Below the pieces are notes generated by a model that worked only from the letters and a program-made list of their open reading frames with translations, ran no database searches and was not told the DNA's origin. A DNA stretch of 64,000 bases from Linum tenue. Its lineage: Eukaryota > Streptophyta > Magnoliopsida > Malpighiales > Linaceae. The stretch covers positions 87,104,547 through 87,168,546 of the forward strand of contig CAMGYJ010000005.1 of assembly GCA_946122785.1 (NCBI GenBank). Direction: 5' to 3'. This document shows positions 23,290 through 34,742 of the stretch, one piece after another. Position numbers and translations under genes: made by a program. Positions within the stretch are counted from its first letter, which is position 1, and the number at the start of each line of letters is the position of its first letter.

Positions 23290-24209
23290 GTAACGATCTG
23301 GGTTTTCAAAGGTTTAGTTTTAAAGGAAAAAAGGGAACTTTCAAGAAAAATGGTTGGCCAACCGATTTGAAAAGGTTTATAGGGGTACTACTTACTTGCA
23401 GAGCAAGTAACACCAATGTTAACTACGCGGCAGTTAGGCAACCCCCGAATTATGTGGCTTTCCGGAGGCGAGGAGTGGTTGATTTTGATGGGGACCACTC
23501 GAAGGATGCTAGTGAAGTAGAGAAATGGCTGGCGAAGATCTCGCGCACATTGACTGAAATGAGGGCAGATGATGAGGATAGGGTGCTACTGACAGTTTTC
23601 CTGCTACAGGATTCAACATACAATTGGTTGTGCACCCAGCTAGCTAGCAATGAAGGAGAGGAGGGTGTTGTAGAGTACACCTCCAGGTTCGACAAGTTGC
23701 TGCCCTACGGGGGACCCCAGTTCCAGGATGCGGCATCTCAACGTGCCCACTATTTGGAGAGTCTAAAACCTGCCCTTAAGAAGCAGTTGAGCATGTTGGC
23801 GTGGAAGTGTCGGGAGGAGATTTATCAGGCGGCTCTTCGTATAGAGAGGGTTGAAATAGCTGTGCATGAAGAAGGGATACAGCGAGAGGGAAGCAAGAGA
23901 AAGAAAAGTAGCATGCCAGAGTGGTCTGGCCAGCCCAGTCAGTACAGAAGGAGGCCGAGCGATACCGTTAGCTTTAAGGGTACTCAGAGTCAGACCGGCT
24001 CGTTCTGGCCTGGTCAAACCTTCAACAACGGAGGTCTCTGCAACCAATGTGGGCGGGATCACTCAGGGGAGTGTAGGCATCCCCCCAGGGTCTGCTATAC
24101 CTATAACGAGCCTGGGCATTTCGCTAGAGAATGCCCCTGGAGAGGCGGACAAGGGATGGCTCAGTCTGAGCAGTCTGTTCGGGGTGGTGGAGCGATAACT
24201 CATGCATGA
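23290..24209 (+). pseudogene. Relic gag with zinc knuckles
   Basis: An open frame runs from inside the LTR to 24209 but has no ATG where gag should begin. It shows the gypsy Gag pattern: a VVDFDGDHSKDASEVEKWL block, then an internal deletion that removes the central part, then VVEYTSRFDKL and two C-terminal zinc-knuckle motifs. The first is CNQCGRDHSGEC; the second reads CYTYNEPGHFAREC, so its second cysteine is replaced by tyrosine. With the missing start, the deletion and the lost cysteine it cannot make a normal Gag. Nothing of pol follows; 24210-24680 is untranslated sequence up to the polypurine tract. Confidence 0.8.
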
Positions 24210-24680
24210 CCACGGTTTGTCGCCCATCCAAACCGCTCTCTCCAGAGCCAGGGAGGATGCACTGGGCGCTTCGACCGCACCGATCGGGATAGAGACCAGG
24301 GACCTCCAGCAGGAGATCAGCCGAGGGTTTTTGCCATGCGAGGGATAGAGGGAGATCGTGGTGACGATGGAGGGAACGAGCAAACACATTGATGTGATCA
24401 TGAGAAGAAACGGGGAGACTGTGGAGAAGGAGTATTTGCTTTAAGCATAGACCACTAGTTGGTTGTTTTCTTTGAAAGACACACTTTCAGTTTTATTACT
24501 CGGTAACAAACCTATTAAACTAGTTCGGACTAAATTTCGAGGTCGAAATTTTATTAAGGGGGAGTGAAATGTTATATCCTAACTTGAGAAGTTTTAGTCA
24601 AACACCAAAAGTTTAAGACCAAGTAATTATCTTTCCAGTTCCAAATTTCGAGGACAAAATTTTTCAAAGGGTGGAGGAAA

Positions 24681-26874
24681 TGTAACACCCCAGCATTTTA
24701 GATTTGGGTTCGACCATATTTAATGAGCGTTTATTTTAACGGTTCGTACAAAGAGTTACAACCGTGGATTAAGAATAATAATAATAATAACTATTATTAT
24801 TTATTTATTATCAAAAAAAATATAATCCCACTCGTTCAGGAAGGGCCGAGAGGCCATTCCTTCATTTGGGCCACGCATATAAATCCCCCCAGCAACCAGC
24901 AGTAGCAAAACCCCTCTCTGTAATTATTCCCCATAATAAACCCGCCCCATCTACCGCGCCAGGCGAAAAAAAAAGAGGAAGAAAGAAGAAGGCGGTAGCG
25001 CCGCTTGCAGCCGAATCTCGATCCCGGTCCTGATTTCCCAGCCCATCCCTTTCGTGTTTCTAGGTAAGGATCACGAACCCATTCGCGATTTCTAAACTCG
25101 ATTTATCGATAGTCTTATCCGAACTTGGTATTTTATTAGTGGTGACGTTTGAGGGTTCGATCATTGATCAACGAGGAGATCAACGTCCCGGGCCATCCAA
25201 TCTAGTCCTAGGCACATTCTAGAAGTAAGGGAACTCAATCCCTTTAAGTTAGATCGATCAATTTGGTGATTTTTCGTGAGGGTACAATTCTGGGTTTTTA
25301 GCAGCAGGCGTTACAGGTTTTAGTGACAGATTTTGGCTGGTCACTAAAGCTGCAGGGAATTTCCAGAAACGTAATTTTGGATGTTTTAATTGTTTCGAGT
25401 CTCTGTTGGTGTTTGTTCCTGGGTTTAATAATTTTATATATCGAGGGAGGTCTAGGAGATGGTTGTAATTTAATTTGGTGGTTTTTGGAGATGTATTTCT
25501 ATTTTTAGCAATTGTTTGAATATTTGTTTTAATTAAATAAAAATCTTTCCGAGGGGTTTTTAAGGGTTTTATAATTTTCCATAGTATAGGTGCTCATGTT
25601 TGACATGAGAAAATTATTATCCAAAATTTTAAAAAGGTTTAAGTTAGGTGAAAAATTCGTCCAAGATAAAAATAATTAAGAAAAATGGTCGGTTTTGAAG
25701 GGATTAATTCTAGAAAAATTTTAATGGGGGTTAAGGGACCTTTGGAATGAGGCTCGAGGATTGGAGTTTGAGGAGTGGATGTTCTAGTTATTCAAAATGG
25801 GTTTTAAATCAAGAAAGGTCGTATAAGAAAATGGATTCTTATTAATAGGTTTCCCCAAGATAATCTGGCTAAGGAGGGGTTTCGTCGAAGAAGGAATCGA
25901 GAAGTCATCTTTTCGAGGTGAGTGTAAAGGGGGTAAAATCTCTGTCATAGGTCTTTTAGTTTATGCTTTTCTTACAAGTAATTATTTAGTTAGTTTTTCT
26001 AGTATGCGCGATATGTGTGTGAGGCATCCCTCCGCCCGTAAGGGTGGAGGCACGCGTTGTGCTATGTATGAATCTATGGATGTATGGTTGTAATAGTTGG
26101 TTAAAGGTAAGATGAACCCCTGGGCGGTTGGGTCACTACTGGACGGCGAGACGTAACGCAGTAGTTGACGGGCATGGACTGGACGACGAGACGTAACGCA
26201 GTGCCATTGCCGAGTTTGGGTATGCAACCGGACGACGAGACGTAACGTGGTTGGCATGCTATGGTAGGGACACTGGACGGCGAGACGTAATGCGGTGGTC
26301 CATAGTATTGCTGTCTATGGATTAAGAATATAAGTAAGGAAACTCTTAGGATAAGATAAGAGTTAAGATCTCTTATAGACTGTTTGATAACAAAGTATAA
26401 GGGATGAAAGCGAGAACGACTTTTGTCTAAGTCAAGAACCCTAATAACGTGTTTAGTGAGGCGTTTCTTAAGGCGAAGACCTTAGGAAGTAACAACGAGA
26501 CTGACCCCTTCTCCCTCACCAGGTGTAGAGAGGGGAAGAGGACGCATCCATCAAGAGGAGGTTACCTGAGGAGTACAGCCGCGGCAAACCTAAAGATGTC
26601 AACTGGATCTGGGTAACGAGATGATACCTCCCATTATATCTGTCTTTAGTTTCATGTCTTAATGAGTATACTGGGAAATTCAAGGATTGTGTTTTATGTT
26701 TTGTTGCTCTGGATTGAGGTCGCCCAAGTGTTTAGGGCATTTCACTTGAGAATCTTAAACATTGTTGTTGTTGATTTTTTGTTTTCACTTGTAAACCTGT
26801 TTTAGGTTGATCCGGAGTAACCGGTTTGTGGTTTGAGTTATGGTTTGATTTTCTAAAAGGATCGGGTCGTTTCA
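24681..26874 (+). repeat. 3' LTR of gypsy element
   Basis: TGTAACACC...GTCGTTTCA, 2194 bp, immediately after the purine tract GGGTGGAGGAAA. It has an AAT microsatellite near 24770 and four hairpin units at 26124-26310. Confidence 0.9.
26124..26310. repeat. Hairpin minisatellite (four units)
   Basis: Same core as in the 5' LTR, arms ACTACTG/CAGTAGT, GGCATGGACTG/CAGTGCCATTGCC, GCAACC/GGTTGGC, GGACAC/GGTGGTCC. The second unit has no counterpart in the 5' LTR. Confidence 0.8.
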
Positions 26875-27059
26875 AAGGATTGACTTCATACCCAACCATT
26901 TTCTCCTTGCCCTTGTTTTTAGTGCGGGACAAGTGGAGATTTTTTAGCTTTTGTCACCACTCCTTCTTCTTTCCTTGGGGTTTCTCACGCTTCTTTGAAT
27001 CCTACATCACATCATCATAAACACAAGGAGCAAAAACGGGGCTTACCTTGGAAGGCTCA

Positions 27060-27592
27060 CCTCCAACCATTCGATTCCATCGCATCAACATACCTATACT
27101 TATCTTTTTGATCAATCAAAGAGGTGATTTTCTCCTCTCCGTCCCTCAAAAACAATGTTCCCTCATTCATATCTATCAATGCCTTGGAGGTGGCTAGGAA
27201 AGGCCATCCTAGTATGAGAGGCATGTCGGTATCCTCACTAATATCCAAGATAAAAAAATCTGTTAGATAGTAAAACTTGCCCACTCTAATTAGGACATCC
27301 TCTAATATGCCTCGGAGCGAATCGCGGAATGTTCAGCCAACATCACAATCAACCTAGTAGTTTTTAATTCACCTTGTTCTAACTTTTTGCAGAACTTGAA
27401 AGGCATGACATTAATTCTAGCTCCTAAGCTCGCCAAGGACTTTTCTATATAGCATGTTCCAATGCAAAGAGGGATGTAAAATTACCTGGATTTTGTTGTT
27501 TTTAGAAAACTTGTTTTGGATGATTTTCGATCATCCCTCAATTAGGGTTAGCGATGCAAGAAAGGAATTGAGACGTTGAGCTTCTTAAGCAT
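27060..27592 (-). pseudogene. Protease region of copy B
   Basis: Reverse-strand pol fragment. From 27592 it starts with MLKKLNVSIPF, the block preceding the protease in Athila-like polyproteins (compare MLKQVNISMPF at about 33930 of the forward element). The active-site block has decayed to SLGARINVMP, so the catalytic aspartate is lost. The frame is broken near 27330, then continues as FILDISEDTDMPLIL and WPFLATSKALIDM (27284-27057). The upstream half of this reading frame is at 29089 and beyond, beyond the solo LTR. Confidence 0.75.
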
Positions 27593-29083
27593 TGATTCGG
27601 GCACATTTATACAAATTTTACCCCTCCATACCTTTTTTTGTCTTGGTAATCAATGTTCCTCAACTTATTTGACGCTAGGTTGTGCTTCTTTTGTCACATT
27701 TTAGGTCCTAGCACGTGTAGGAAGGTCGTGAACGACTTTTGGGATATTCGGAGGTCAAAACAAGCCAAAATGTGGATTTGGGGCAAGGTTAACGGGCTGG
27801 GTGTTAGGATCACGCCCTGAGGGAGTGAAAATCACACCGAAACCATGAAGTGTGTAATTTCCACCAACCTTGGCACACCTCACGGGAGTTTCAAGGGTCA
27901 TGGTCACAGACCATGATAATAACAAGAGAATTGTGAAGTATGCAAAAACAGTGCATTTTCAGCCGAGATCATGGTTTTCTTGTTTATATCACGGCCATAA
28001 AGTTTGACTATGAACTCTACACTCGGGGTCATATAAAATGGCAGCAGCTGGGGGAAAAAAATGAGCTTGCTTTTCCTTAAGGTTTCATCTCAAAACACCA
28101 AAGAGGCATTTTTAGAGAGAGAGGTCTAGGAGGGTACTTGGAGCTAATTTGGAGGTGCCAATCACCATTGGAGCTTGAAGATCATCCCCTGGAAGAAGAA
28201 GATGAAAGAATGTGAGTTTTGTATTGTAGTCTCTCTTCTCTCTATGAACTAGACCTCTTCACTAGGTTGATGAACCCTAGTTCTAGATTTCGGATTGATA
28301 GTTGATGCTTGTGAAAAACCTGTGATTGTGATTCTCTATTATCTATTGGATTGAGTATTATTTATGCAATTGATGGATCTTGATTTCACCCTTCAATTTG
28401 GTGATTTTTTTACATAGGAGGGAGAAAATCCACTTATGGCCCTTTTTTGTAATTTAGGTCACTTCTCAATCTATGTCATTCCAAGTTAATCTCCGAGGGA
28501 GTGAATTTGATTGATCTCCTGACAATATAGGATTTGGAGTATATCCCCCTAGGTTAAACAGAGCACTACTAATTCATCACTATGGGTCTTTGAAAGAGTG
28601 TATTGTGGTCCATAGTTATGTATTGGGTAGCACCGTGTCAGGTTTGCCCAATCGTGGGAATTAGCAATTATCACCTCAATTTCCTTCGTCGAACATTCGG
28701 TATGCCTCTCTGGGTAGCACAATTGTACGAGGTTGGATGCACTCGAATAGGGGGTCCAGCCTAGTCTAGTATTCTCTGTGATAGAGATATCAATTCAATC
28801 AATCTATGATAGTAATCCACATCGGTCCAAATGAAGGAATTAGGGGGATTCATGCCTAAGCGAGCTCCAAACTTGTAAATAGTTAGGGGAGTGATTAGAT
28901 TATTTTAGTTAGGTTATTTTCTTAATAACTATTTTTGGTTGGGTAAAGACAAAAACTTAAGCCAAAGTAAGGTACATCTAGAGACCCGTGGTTTGATGAT
29001 TTTTTTACTTGCTTACCTTATGTTACATTTGATCATTGGTTATGATATGCCTTAGATTAGGAATTTGTATTTAGAGCGAGCCA
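27593..29083 (+). repeat. Athila-like solo LTR in copy B
   Basis: 1491 bp, TGATTCGGG...GAGCGAGCCA, with exact target duplication AGCAT (27588-27592 and 29084-29088). Taking it out rejoins the reverse frame ...KFMDMLKKLNV. Inverted repeats include TCATGGTC, three bases, GACCATGA (27898-27916). A TATA box ATATAAAATGG lies at 28031-28041. Confidence 0.93.
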
Positions 29084-29088
29084 AGCAT

Positions 29089-29871
29089 ATCCATGAATTT
29101 ACCAAATTATGCTTCCAAACGATCCTTGTGAACTATTATGGGTAAAGGAAGTGGAGGCTTGTACTCAGCCACGAGATGTGGCATCAATGGTTTATTCCTA
29201 GCCTCTTCGACCTTTCCCTTTATAGGATCTTGTTCATTGACCATTGGAGGGGCTTTTTTGCTTCTTGAATCACTTTCTTTATTGTAATATCTTGAGTTTC
29301 CTTCCCGCTTCTTAGTGAAATTGCATGCATCCCCACTCTTGGATATTTGGGTTAGTTACGGTTTCTGAAGGTAGAGCTTCTTGTGGTCTCTCGATGAAAA
29401 TTTCGGCAAGGTTTTCAATTTGATTCTCCAAGTTCTGAAGACTTGCCTGATGACTTCTTAAACCTGCCTCAACCGAGGTAAACTTGTTTGTTTCAACTTC
29501 CATAAACTTCTCAATTTTCTCTCACTTTTGAGAACTTGAACTCATAAAGGTTTCAAATAGGTCTTCGAGCTTGGAAACGTCATCAGGTTGTTGTTGTTTT
29601 TGTTGAAACCCTTCCACAATTATGGTTGATATTGCTATTTTTGAAAGTTTGAGTATTGGAATTGCAGTCTTGGTTGAGCAAATGGACTTCTTGGTTGATA
29701 AGCGCCAGTTGGTCCTTAAAAATCGGGTGGTATTGGATTATCCGGTGACGACCAAGCAAAATTTGGATAGTTGCGCCACCCTTGATTGTACGTATTTCTA
29801 TACGGATTTTTGTTATTGTTGGACCCCTAACATTCGCAATGAAGTGCACTTGCTCTTCTAGAGTGGTTGCC
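29089..29871 (-). pseudogene. Gag C-terminal part of copy B
   Basis: The reverse frame begins at the target duplication of the 13-kb element and reads LEEQVHFIANVRG, then with frameshifts YRNTYNQGWRNYPNF. It corresponds to EQVDFIGNARRF and SNTYNEGWRQLPNF of the forward element's Gag. A later open piece (29503-29312) is the Q/E-rich region. Several stops and frameshifts are present. Confidence 0.8.
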
Positions 29872-31259
29872 TGATAGCATCGTATTCGCACGTGTTTTCA
29901 CTCTGGTTTCTTGTCCATTTTAGCTCGAATTGATTGTTGCTTGGCCTATTTTACGCTAGGTTGTGTTGTTTTGTCGTATTTCATGTCCTAGCAAGTAAAG
30001 AGGTGCATAGGCGCAAGTTTCGGGTCATTTGGAGGTCAGATGGCGATTCACAAGACAAATTACGGGCAGCCCCTGCCAAATTACGACCGTAATTGGTCAG
30101 GGCATGCCCGTAAAACCAATGCCGAGCCTCTTTTCCCAAGAATTCTCCTTGGCACTAAAATTACGGGCAAGCATCCATAGAATTACGACCGTAATTCCTA
30201 AAATACTGGCGGTAATTGTGGAATTATGGGCGTAGATCCTCCTCCTTCAAAGTAAATTGAAACGTGCGTTTTGGGTCGATTTACGGGCAGGCCGTGATTA
30301 CGGCCGTAATTCTGCCCGTATTTCGCCCAGAGTCGGGTTTTTGGAGGCAGATTCGAGCCAAGGAAGATTCATTCGAGTTTTTAGAGCAAAAACAAAGTTT
30401 TAGAGAGAGAAAGAGCGAAGAACAAACCCTACGAGCTATTTGGAGTGGATTTCTCACCATTGAAGCCCAGATTGCGTCCCTAGGAGTGAAGATTGACATC
30501 CCAGAGCAGAATTCCTCATCTTTATGAGTATGGCTACTCTAATTTCTGTTTTCCTTTCTCTCTCTATGGAGTAGAACCTTTCTCTCACTTGGGTATGAAG
30601 AACCGTAGTTCCTTGTGTTAGGGATTCGATTGTAATAACTTGGGATGATGATATTGTTTTGTTTTAATCGAATGATGCATGTTTATTGAATTGATTGAAG
30701 TCTGATCAGCTTTTCTCGATTTCTGCTGCAACCTGAGATAGATAGAATCTGATTAGGTTGTTAGAGCCTCTTCATTCGATAGTAGGAGATTGGTTATACG
30801 AGAGTTAGCCAGTTTACTGCTTTGTACTGGAATTCAACTCCAGTAGTGGAGTTCTGTGCTTATTGCTTCAGCTTTCTATCCCGGTGAAGACTAGCCGTCT
30901 GCCGGGTAGTTAGACTGAGAGGGCTTGGTCAGCTTAAGAGATTCCAAGCTACTGTCGGATCTTCCGCAGTCTAATCAACAGTAAATCAACCCTGGGTAAT
31001 TACAATTGAACCTAACTAAGGGGCTAGGGGAACTCATTCCCGAGTGACTCTTTCCTGCTTTTGAAAACCGAAACATTTCCTGCTTTCTTACTGCTTTTGC
31101 TTTAAACAACAATCAATCGAATTAGTTGGCTAGATAATAGGTAATCACGGAGTAAGCAGTAGATCTAGACCCCAGGTTGATAATAGAACTTGCCCGTTAC
31201 TACATTCCTGGACTGCGATTACACTTGGTAGCAGTTTGGTGTTGTGTTTTGGCGTGTCA
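29872..31259 (+). repeat. 5' LTR of 13-kb element
   Basis: 1388 bp, TGATAGCATCG...GGCGTGTCA. Three TACGG/CCGTA inverted repeats lie at 30060-30320. The following bases (AGTTATCCCC) do not resemble a tRNA primer site. Confidence 0.95.
30060..30320. repeat. TACGG/CCGTA hairpin cluster in LTR
   Basis: Three structures: a 54-bp inverted repeat at 30060-30113 (22 of 27 pairs match, outer arms TTACGGGCA/TGCCCGTAA); GAATTACG, two bases, CGTAATTC at 30180-30197; and TACGGGCAG (30282-30290) facing CTGCCCGTA (30312-30320) around the perfect palindrome ATTACGGCCGTAAT. The same cluster is in the 3' LTR at about 41664-41924. Confidence 0.9.
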
Positions 31260-32115
31260 AGTTATCCCCTATTCAGCCCCTTTGAGCCGTGTGTTATCCT
31301 TTCTTTTGGTCTATAACGAAAAATCACCCTTTTGCATCTTTTAGAAGGTTCCACAGAGTGGTTTTTACATGTTCTCTGCTGTTTCTGCTAAATTTGTGAT
31401 GTGAGTGTTGGAGGTAGTGCTTAAAAGTTGGGCATGTGTTTGAAATATGTGCAGAAGGGGTGGCTCTCTTAAGAAATGAAAAGAAAATGAAAGAAAAACA
31501 AAGAAAAAAATTGAAAGCAAAAGAGAGCCACTACCAAAAATCTGAATAATGCCCAGTAAGTAGTGTTTCTTAGCAGTCTGGCTTGGAAATGCTGACATTT
31601 ATACCTCCTTCGCTCTTGTGCTTTTGAGATATTGAGTAATGCAGAATAGCAGAAAGGAAATACCGGTTTGTTTGACTGTGATTGTGTGGGTTTGGAAATG
31701 TGGAACCTTGTGCTATGAATACTTCCACCACCTAAAAGGCCTTTTCCCCATGTCCAAGACCCTAGCCAGTCATTTGAACCTGTGTCTAAGATCTCCTGAT
31801 TAGTTAGTGGTGACATCCCATATGTGAACTCTAGCATTTAGAGGCTGCCATCATGGTGAAGATATGTTAGGGATTGAGAGAAATAGCATGCGCATTTTTC
31901 GCATTAAATTGTCCTGACCCCACTGGTCGAGAGTGAGTGATTCATTTTCATATTCTTTACACTCTTTTACCCCGGTGAGGACCTGGATTGCTCGGTCTCT
32001 GTTCTGATGTCTTGAGTTGGATGCATGAGTTGACTGTTTTGAGTGAGTGGTTGAGTCAAGTCTGGGTTGGTTGGTGAACAGAAGGGAGACTCTTCCGTTG
32101 CTCGATTTTGCTGCA
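31260..32115 (+). repeat. Internal repeat R next to 5' LTR
   Basis: About 855 bp repeated at 40426-41279 with few differences, from TATCCCCTA(T/G)TCAGCCCC to CGATTTTGCTGCA. It sits directly at the LTR end, where the primer-binding site and leader are expected. See findings. Confidence 0.9.
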
Positions 32116-32257
32116 GTCGGGAGATCTACTACCGTTAGACTAGGAGCTTGAACGAACCTGCAGGAACTTCAAGCGGGCTCTAAAGGCGCGACTGGCTGCG
32201 GAGGAGGCGCTATCACAGCTGCAGTTAGAAGAAGAAGAAGAAGAAGAAGAAGAAGAG

Positions 32258-33850
32258 ATGGCTGATCCCGAGAACCAGAATATGATCAACCCAGAGGAAC
32301 AGACCATGGGATCCTACTGGACCGCTAGAGCTGCGGACATGAGGTCACCCATTCAACACCCTCATGTCCCAGCCAACAATTTTGAGGTGAGCACCTCAGT
32401 GATCACCATGCTGCGCGGTTCAGTGATGTTCCGTGGTAAGGAGGGGGAGTGCCCCCGATCACATCTCAGGCGATTCCACGAGCTCATCGATGGAATCAAG
32501 ATCAATGGGGTACCAGCAGATGCCATCCAGCTGAGGTACTTCCCATTTACTCTGGAGGGGCAAGCCAAGGAGTGGCTAGACACTCGACCTCCGGGCTCCA
32601 TCACCACGTTCGCCAACCTGGCGGACAAGTTCCTCACCCGCTACCATCCTCCATCCAAGACAGCTGACCTGCAGAAGCAAATTACACATTTTGCTCAGGA
32701 TGAGGATGAGACCATCAGGGATGCTTGGGAGAGATACACCAGTCTCTTTATCAGGTGTCCCAATCATGGTTTCAATGATGCTTTCAAGGTGGGCAACTTC
32801 TATCACGCCCTCTTCCCGGAGGACAAGCAGCTGATTGACTCGGTTTGTGGCGGGAACATGCTGACCAAAACCCCGCCACAGCTGAATCAACTCTTTGAGG
32901 AGATGGCGGAGAACGGGTACGATTGGGGAACTGCCAGGAGATCGAGACGAGCACCAAGACGGGGCGTGCATGCTGCGGGCACCCAGTCATCTGATTTGGT
33001 GCAGGTGGTATCGAAGCTGGTTTCAGCTATCGATCGTTCTGGTTTGATTGCAAGTACAGGACAGCCGCAGGCGATGCACTGCCAGTGGTGTGAGAGCTCC
33101 CATCACACCATGGAGGACTGCCAGGCGATGAGGGAATCGTGTACTCCCCAGGAGCAGGTGGACTTCATCGGTAACGCCAGGCGCTTCGACCCCTACAGCA
33201 ACACCTATAACGAGGGGTGGCGCCAGCTTCCTAACTTTTCTTGGGCTGGGGCAAATCCCAAACCACCAGCTCCCCAGGGACCACCTGGTTTCCATAGGCC
33301 TCCATACCAGCCCAGACAGGGGCAATTTCAGCAGCCACAGCAGCCACTCTACCCGCCCAGACAGGGGCCAGTTCCACCTCAGTCACAGGTACGACCATTT
33401 CAGCAGACAGGGGCAGCACCTGATGCCCCAGTACAGAGTGACCCGATGGCGGAATTGAGAGATCTGGTGGGTTCTCTGGCCACCTCCAGTGGAAATAAAT
33501 TCAATAACATTGAGCAATTCATGGAGAAAGCTTCAGGCAAATTCTTGGAGCTAGAAGCTGGTCAGAGAAACACACAGGCTGTGCTGCGAGATATACAGAC
33601 CCAGCTTGGGAGTGTTGCCCATGCTGTCGCTCAGAGGACTCCAGGTACCTTGCCTGGTCAGACCATCCCTCACCCGCAGGACCCGAATGCCAACTGCAGT
33701 GCCATCACAACCAGGAGTGGCAAGGTGACTGCCGATCCACCTGTTCGGGCAGAGGAGAGAGAGAGACCCCTGCTTCAGCACTTCCAGCTAATCAGGAAGA
33801 AATGGAGAAGGAGGTTGAGGTGCCTGCTCCTAAACCGCAACCAGTGGTGA
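32258..33850 (+). pseudogene. gag: Gag of 13-kb Athila-like element, frameshifted
   Basis: Structural protein of the element, starting with ATG after a GAA microsatellite (32226-32255). The 530-residue frame holds a retrotransposon Gag domain (about residues 45-220, with FTLEGQAKEWLDTRPP and FLTRYHPPSKTADLQKQI), a zinc-knuckle-like CQWCESSHHTMEDC (about residues 272-285), a Pro/Gln-rich region (about 325-385) and a coiled-coil-prone C-terminal part. In this family Gag and Pol are usually one frame. Here the frame changes in a GA run at 33751-33766, so the last roughly 30 residues to the stop at 33850 are out of phase, and the genuine continuation is the frame of the next entry. The Gag domain itself is complete. 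The high GC content is typical of this element. Confidence 0.85.
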
Positions 33851-34742
33851 AGGAGTATGTACCACAGCTTCCCTTTCCTACTCGGTTGCACAAGGACCGA
33901 ATGGAGACTGAGTTTGCCAAATTCATGGCAATGCTGAAGCAGGTAAACATTAGCATGCCCTTCGTGGAGGCATTATCAAAGATGCCCAAGTATGCCAAGT
34001 TCATGAAGGATCTCCTCACCAACAAGAGGAAGCTTGGGGAGTTGTCAACGGTGATGCTCAACGAGGAGTGTTCTGCCATCCTGCAGAACAAACTACCAGA
34101 GAAGCGAAAAGACCCAGGGAGTTTCACTATCCCTTGCATGATTGGTAGTTTGCATGTAGGGAAGTCCTTGGCGGATTTAGGCGCTAGCATAAATGTCATG
34201 CCATATACACTGTTTAAGAAGCTAGGCCTAGGTGAACCCAGTATTACTAGGATGAGCATCCAGCTTGCTGATACATCCATTGTGCATCCTAGGGGTATAG
34301 CAGAGGACTTGATAGTCGCAGTAGGGCCATTTTCATATCCTGTTGATTTTGTGATTTTGGACATAAATGAGGATGTTGATGTGCCATTGATGCATCCAAG
34401 GCGCTGATTGATGTGAATGATGGAAAACTGATTTTGAGAGCTGGGGGTGAACAAATCACCTTCTCTATTTCTGATAATATGAAACACCCCCAGCTCCATG
34501 ATGATCTAGATTACTGTGATGTTGTTGCTGCTTTTGAGACCGCACTCGCCATCACGAGTGCGGGTACAGATGATTTCCTTGAGCGTTGTCTTTTGCTAGG
34601 GGAACAGGCATCACAGGATCTGCAGCTGGAGGAGCAGCTTGCGGAGCTGGATGAGGCTGCGATCGAGGGGCGAGAGATACCATTCAAGCCGATCCCCATC
34701 TCGCCCCGGATCGCTACATCATTGGAGGAGCCACCAGAGTAG
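33767..34742 (+). pseudogene. Protease region of 13-kb element, broken
   Basis: Retropepsin-type aspartic protease that would cleave the polyprotein. The frame from 33802 contains the linker VKEYVPQLPFPTRLHKDRM, MLKQVNISMPF, and the active-site block LADLGASINVMP (DLGA at about 34173-34184, usual in Athila-like proteases), then DFVILDINEDVDVPL. At about 34393 a short deletion removes the expected ILGRPFLAT block and shifts the frame (stop at 34405-34407). The correct phase resumes as SKALIDVNDGKLILRAGG and continues to a TAG at 34740-34742. That phase is the same as the RT frame, so this TAG is a nonsense codon rather than a normal end. Confidence 0.85.

Larger units (their letters stand above)
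21108..26874 (+). mobile_element. Gypsy element with two LTRs and relic gag
   Basis: 5' LTR 21108-23235, primer site 23239-23251, decayed gag to 24209, polypurine tract about 24666-24680, 3' LTR 24681-26874. The target duplication AAGGA is exact (21103-21107 and 26875-26879). The inside is only 1445 bp, with no protease, RT or integrase. The LTRs differ by many substitutions and some indels (2128 against 2194 bp; one has an extra hairpin unit), so it is older than the two elements at 7221 and 29872. It lies in copy B. Confidence 0.9.

Noticed and set aside
32576..32971. Reverse-strand frames of over 100 codons within gag and pol of the 13-kb element
   Set aside because: All lie opposite well-supported forward domains and have no family resemblance.
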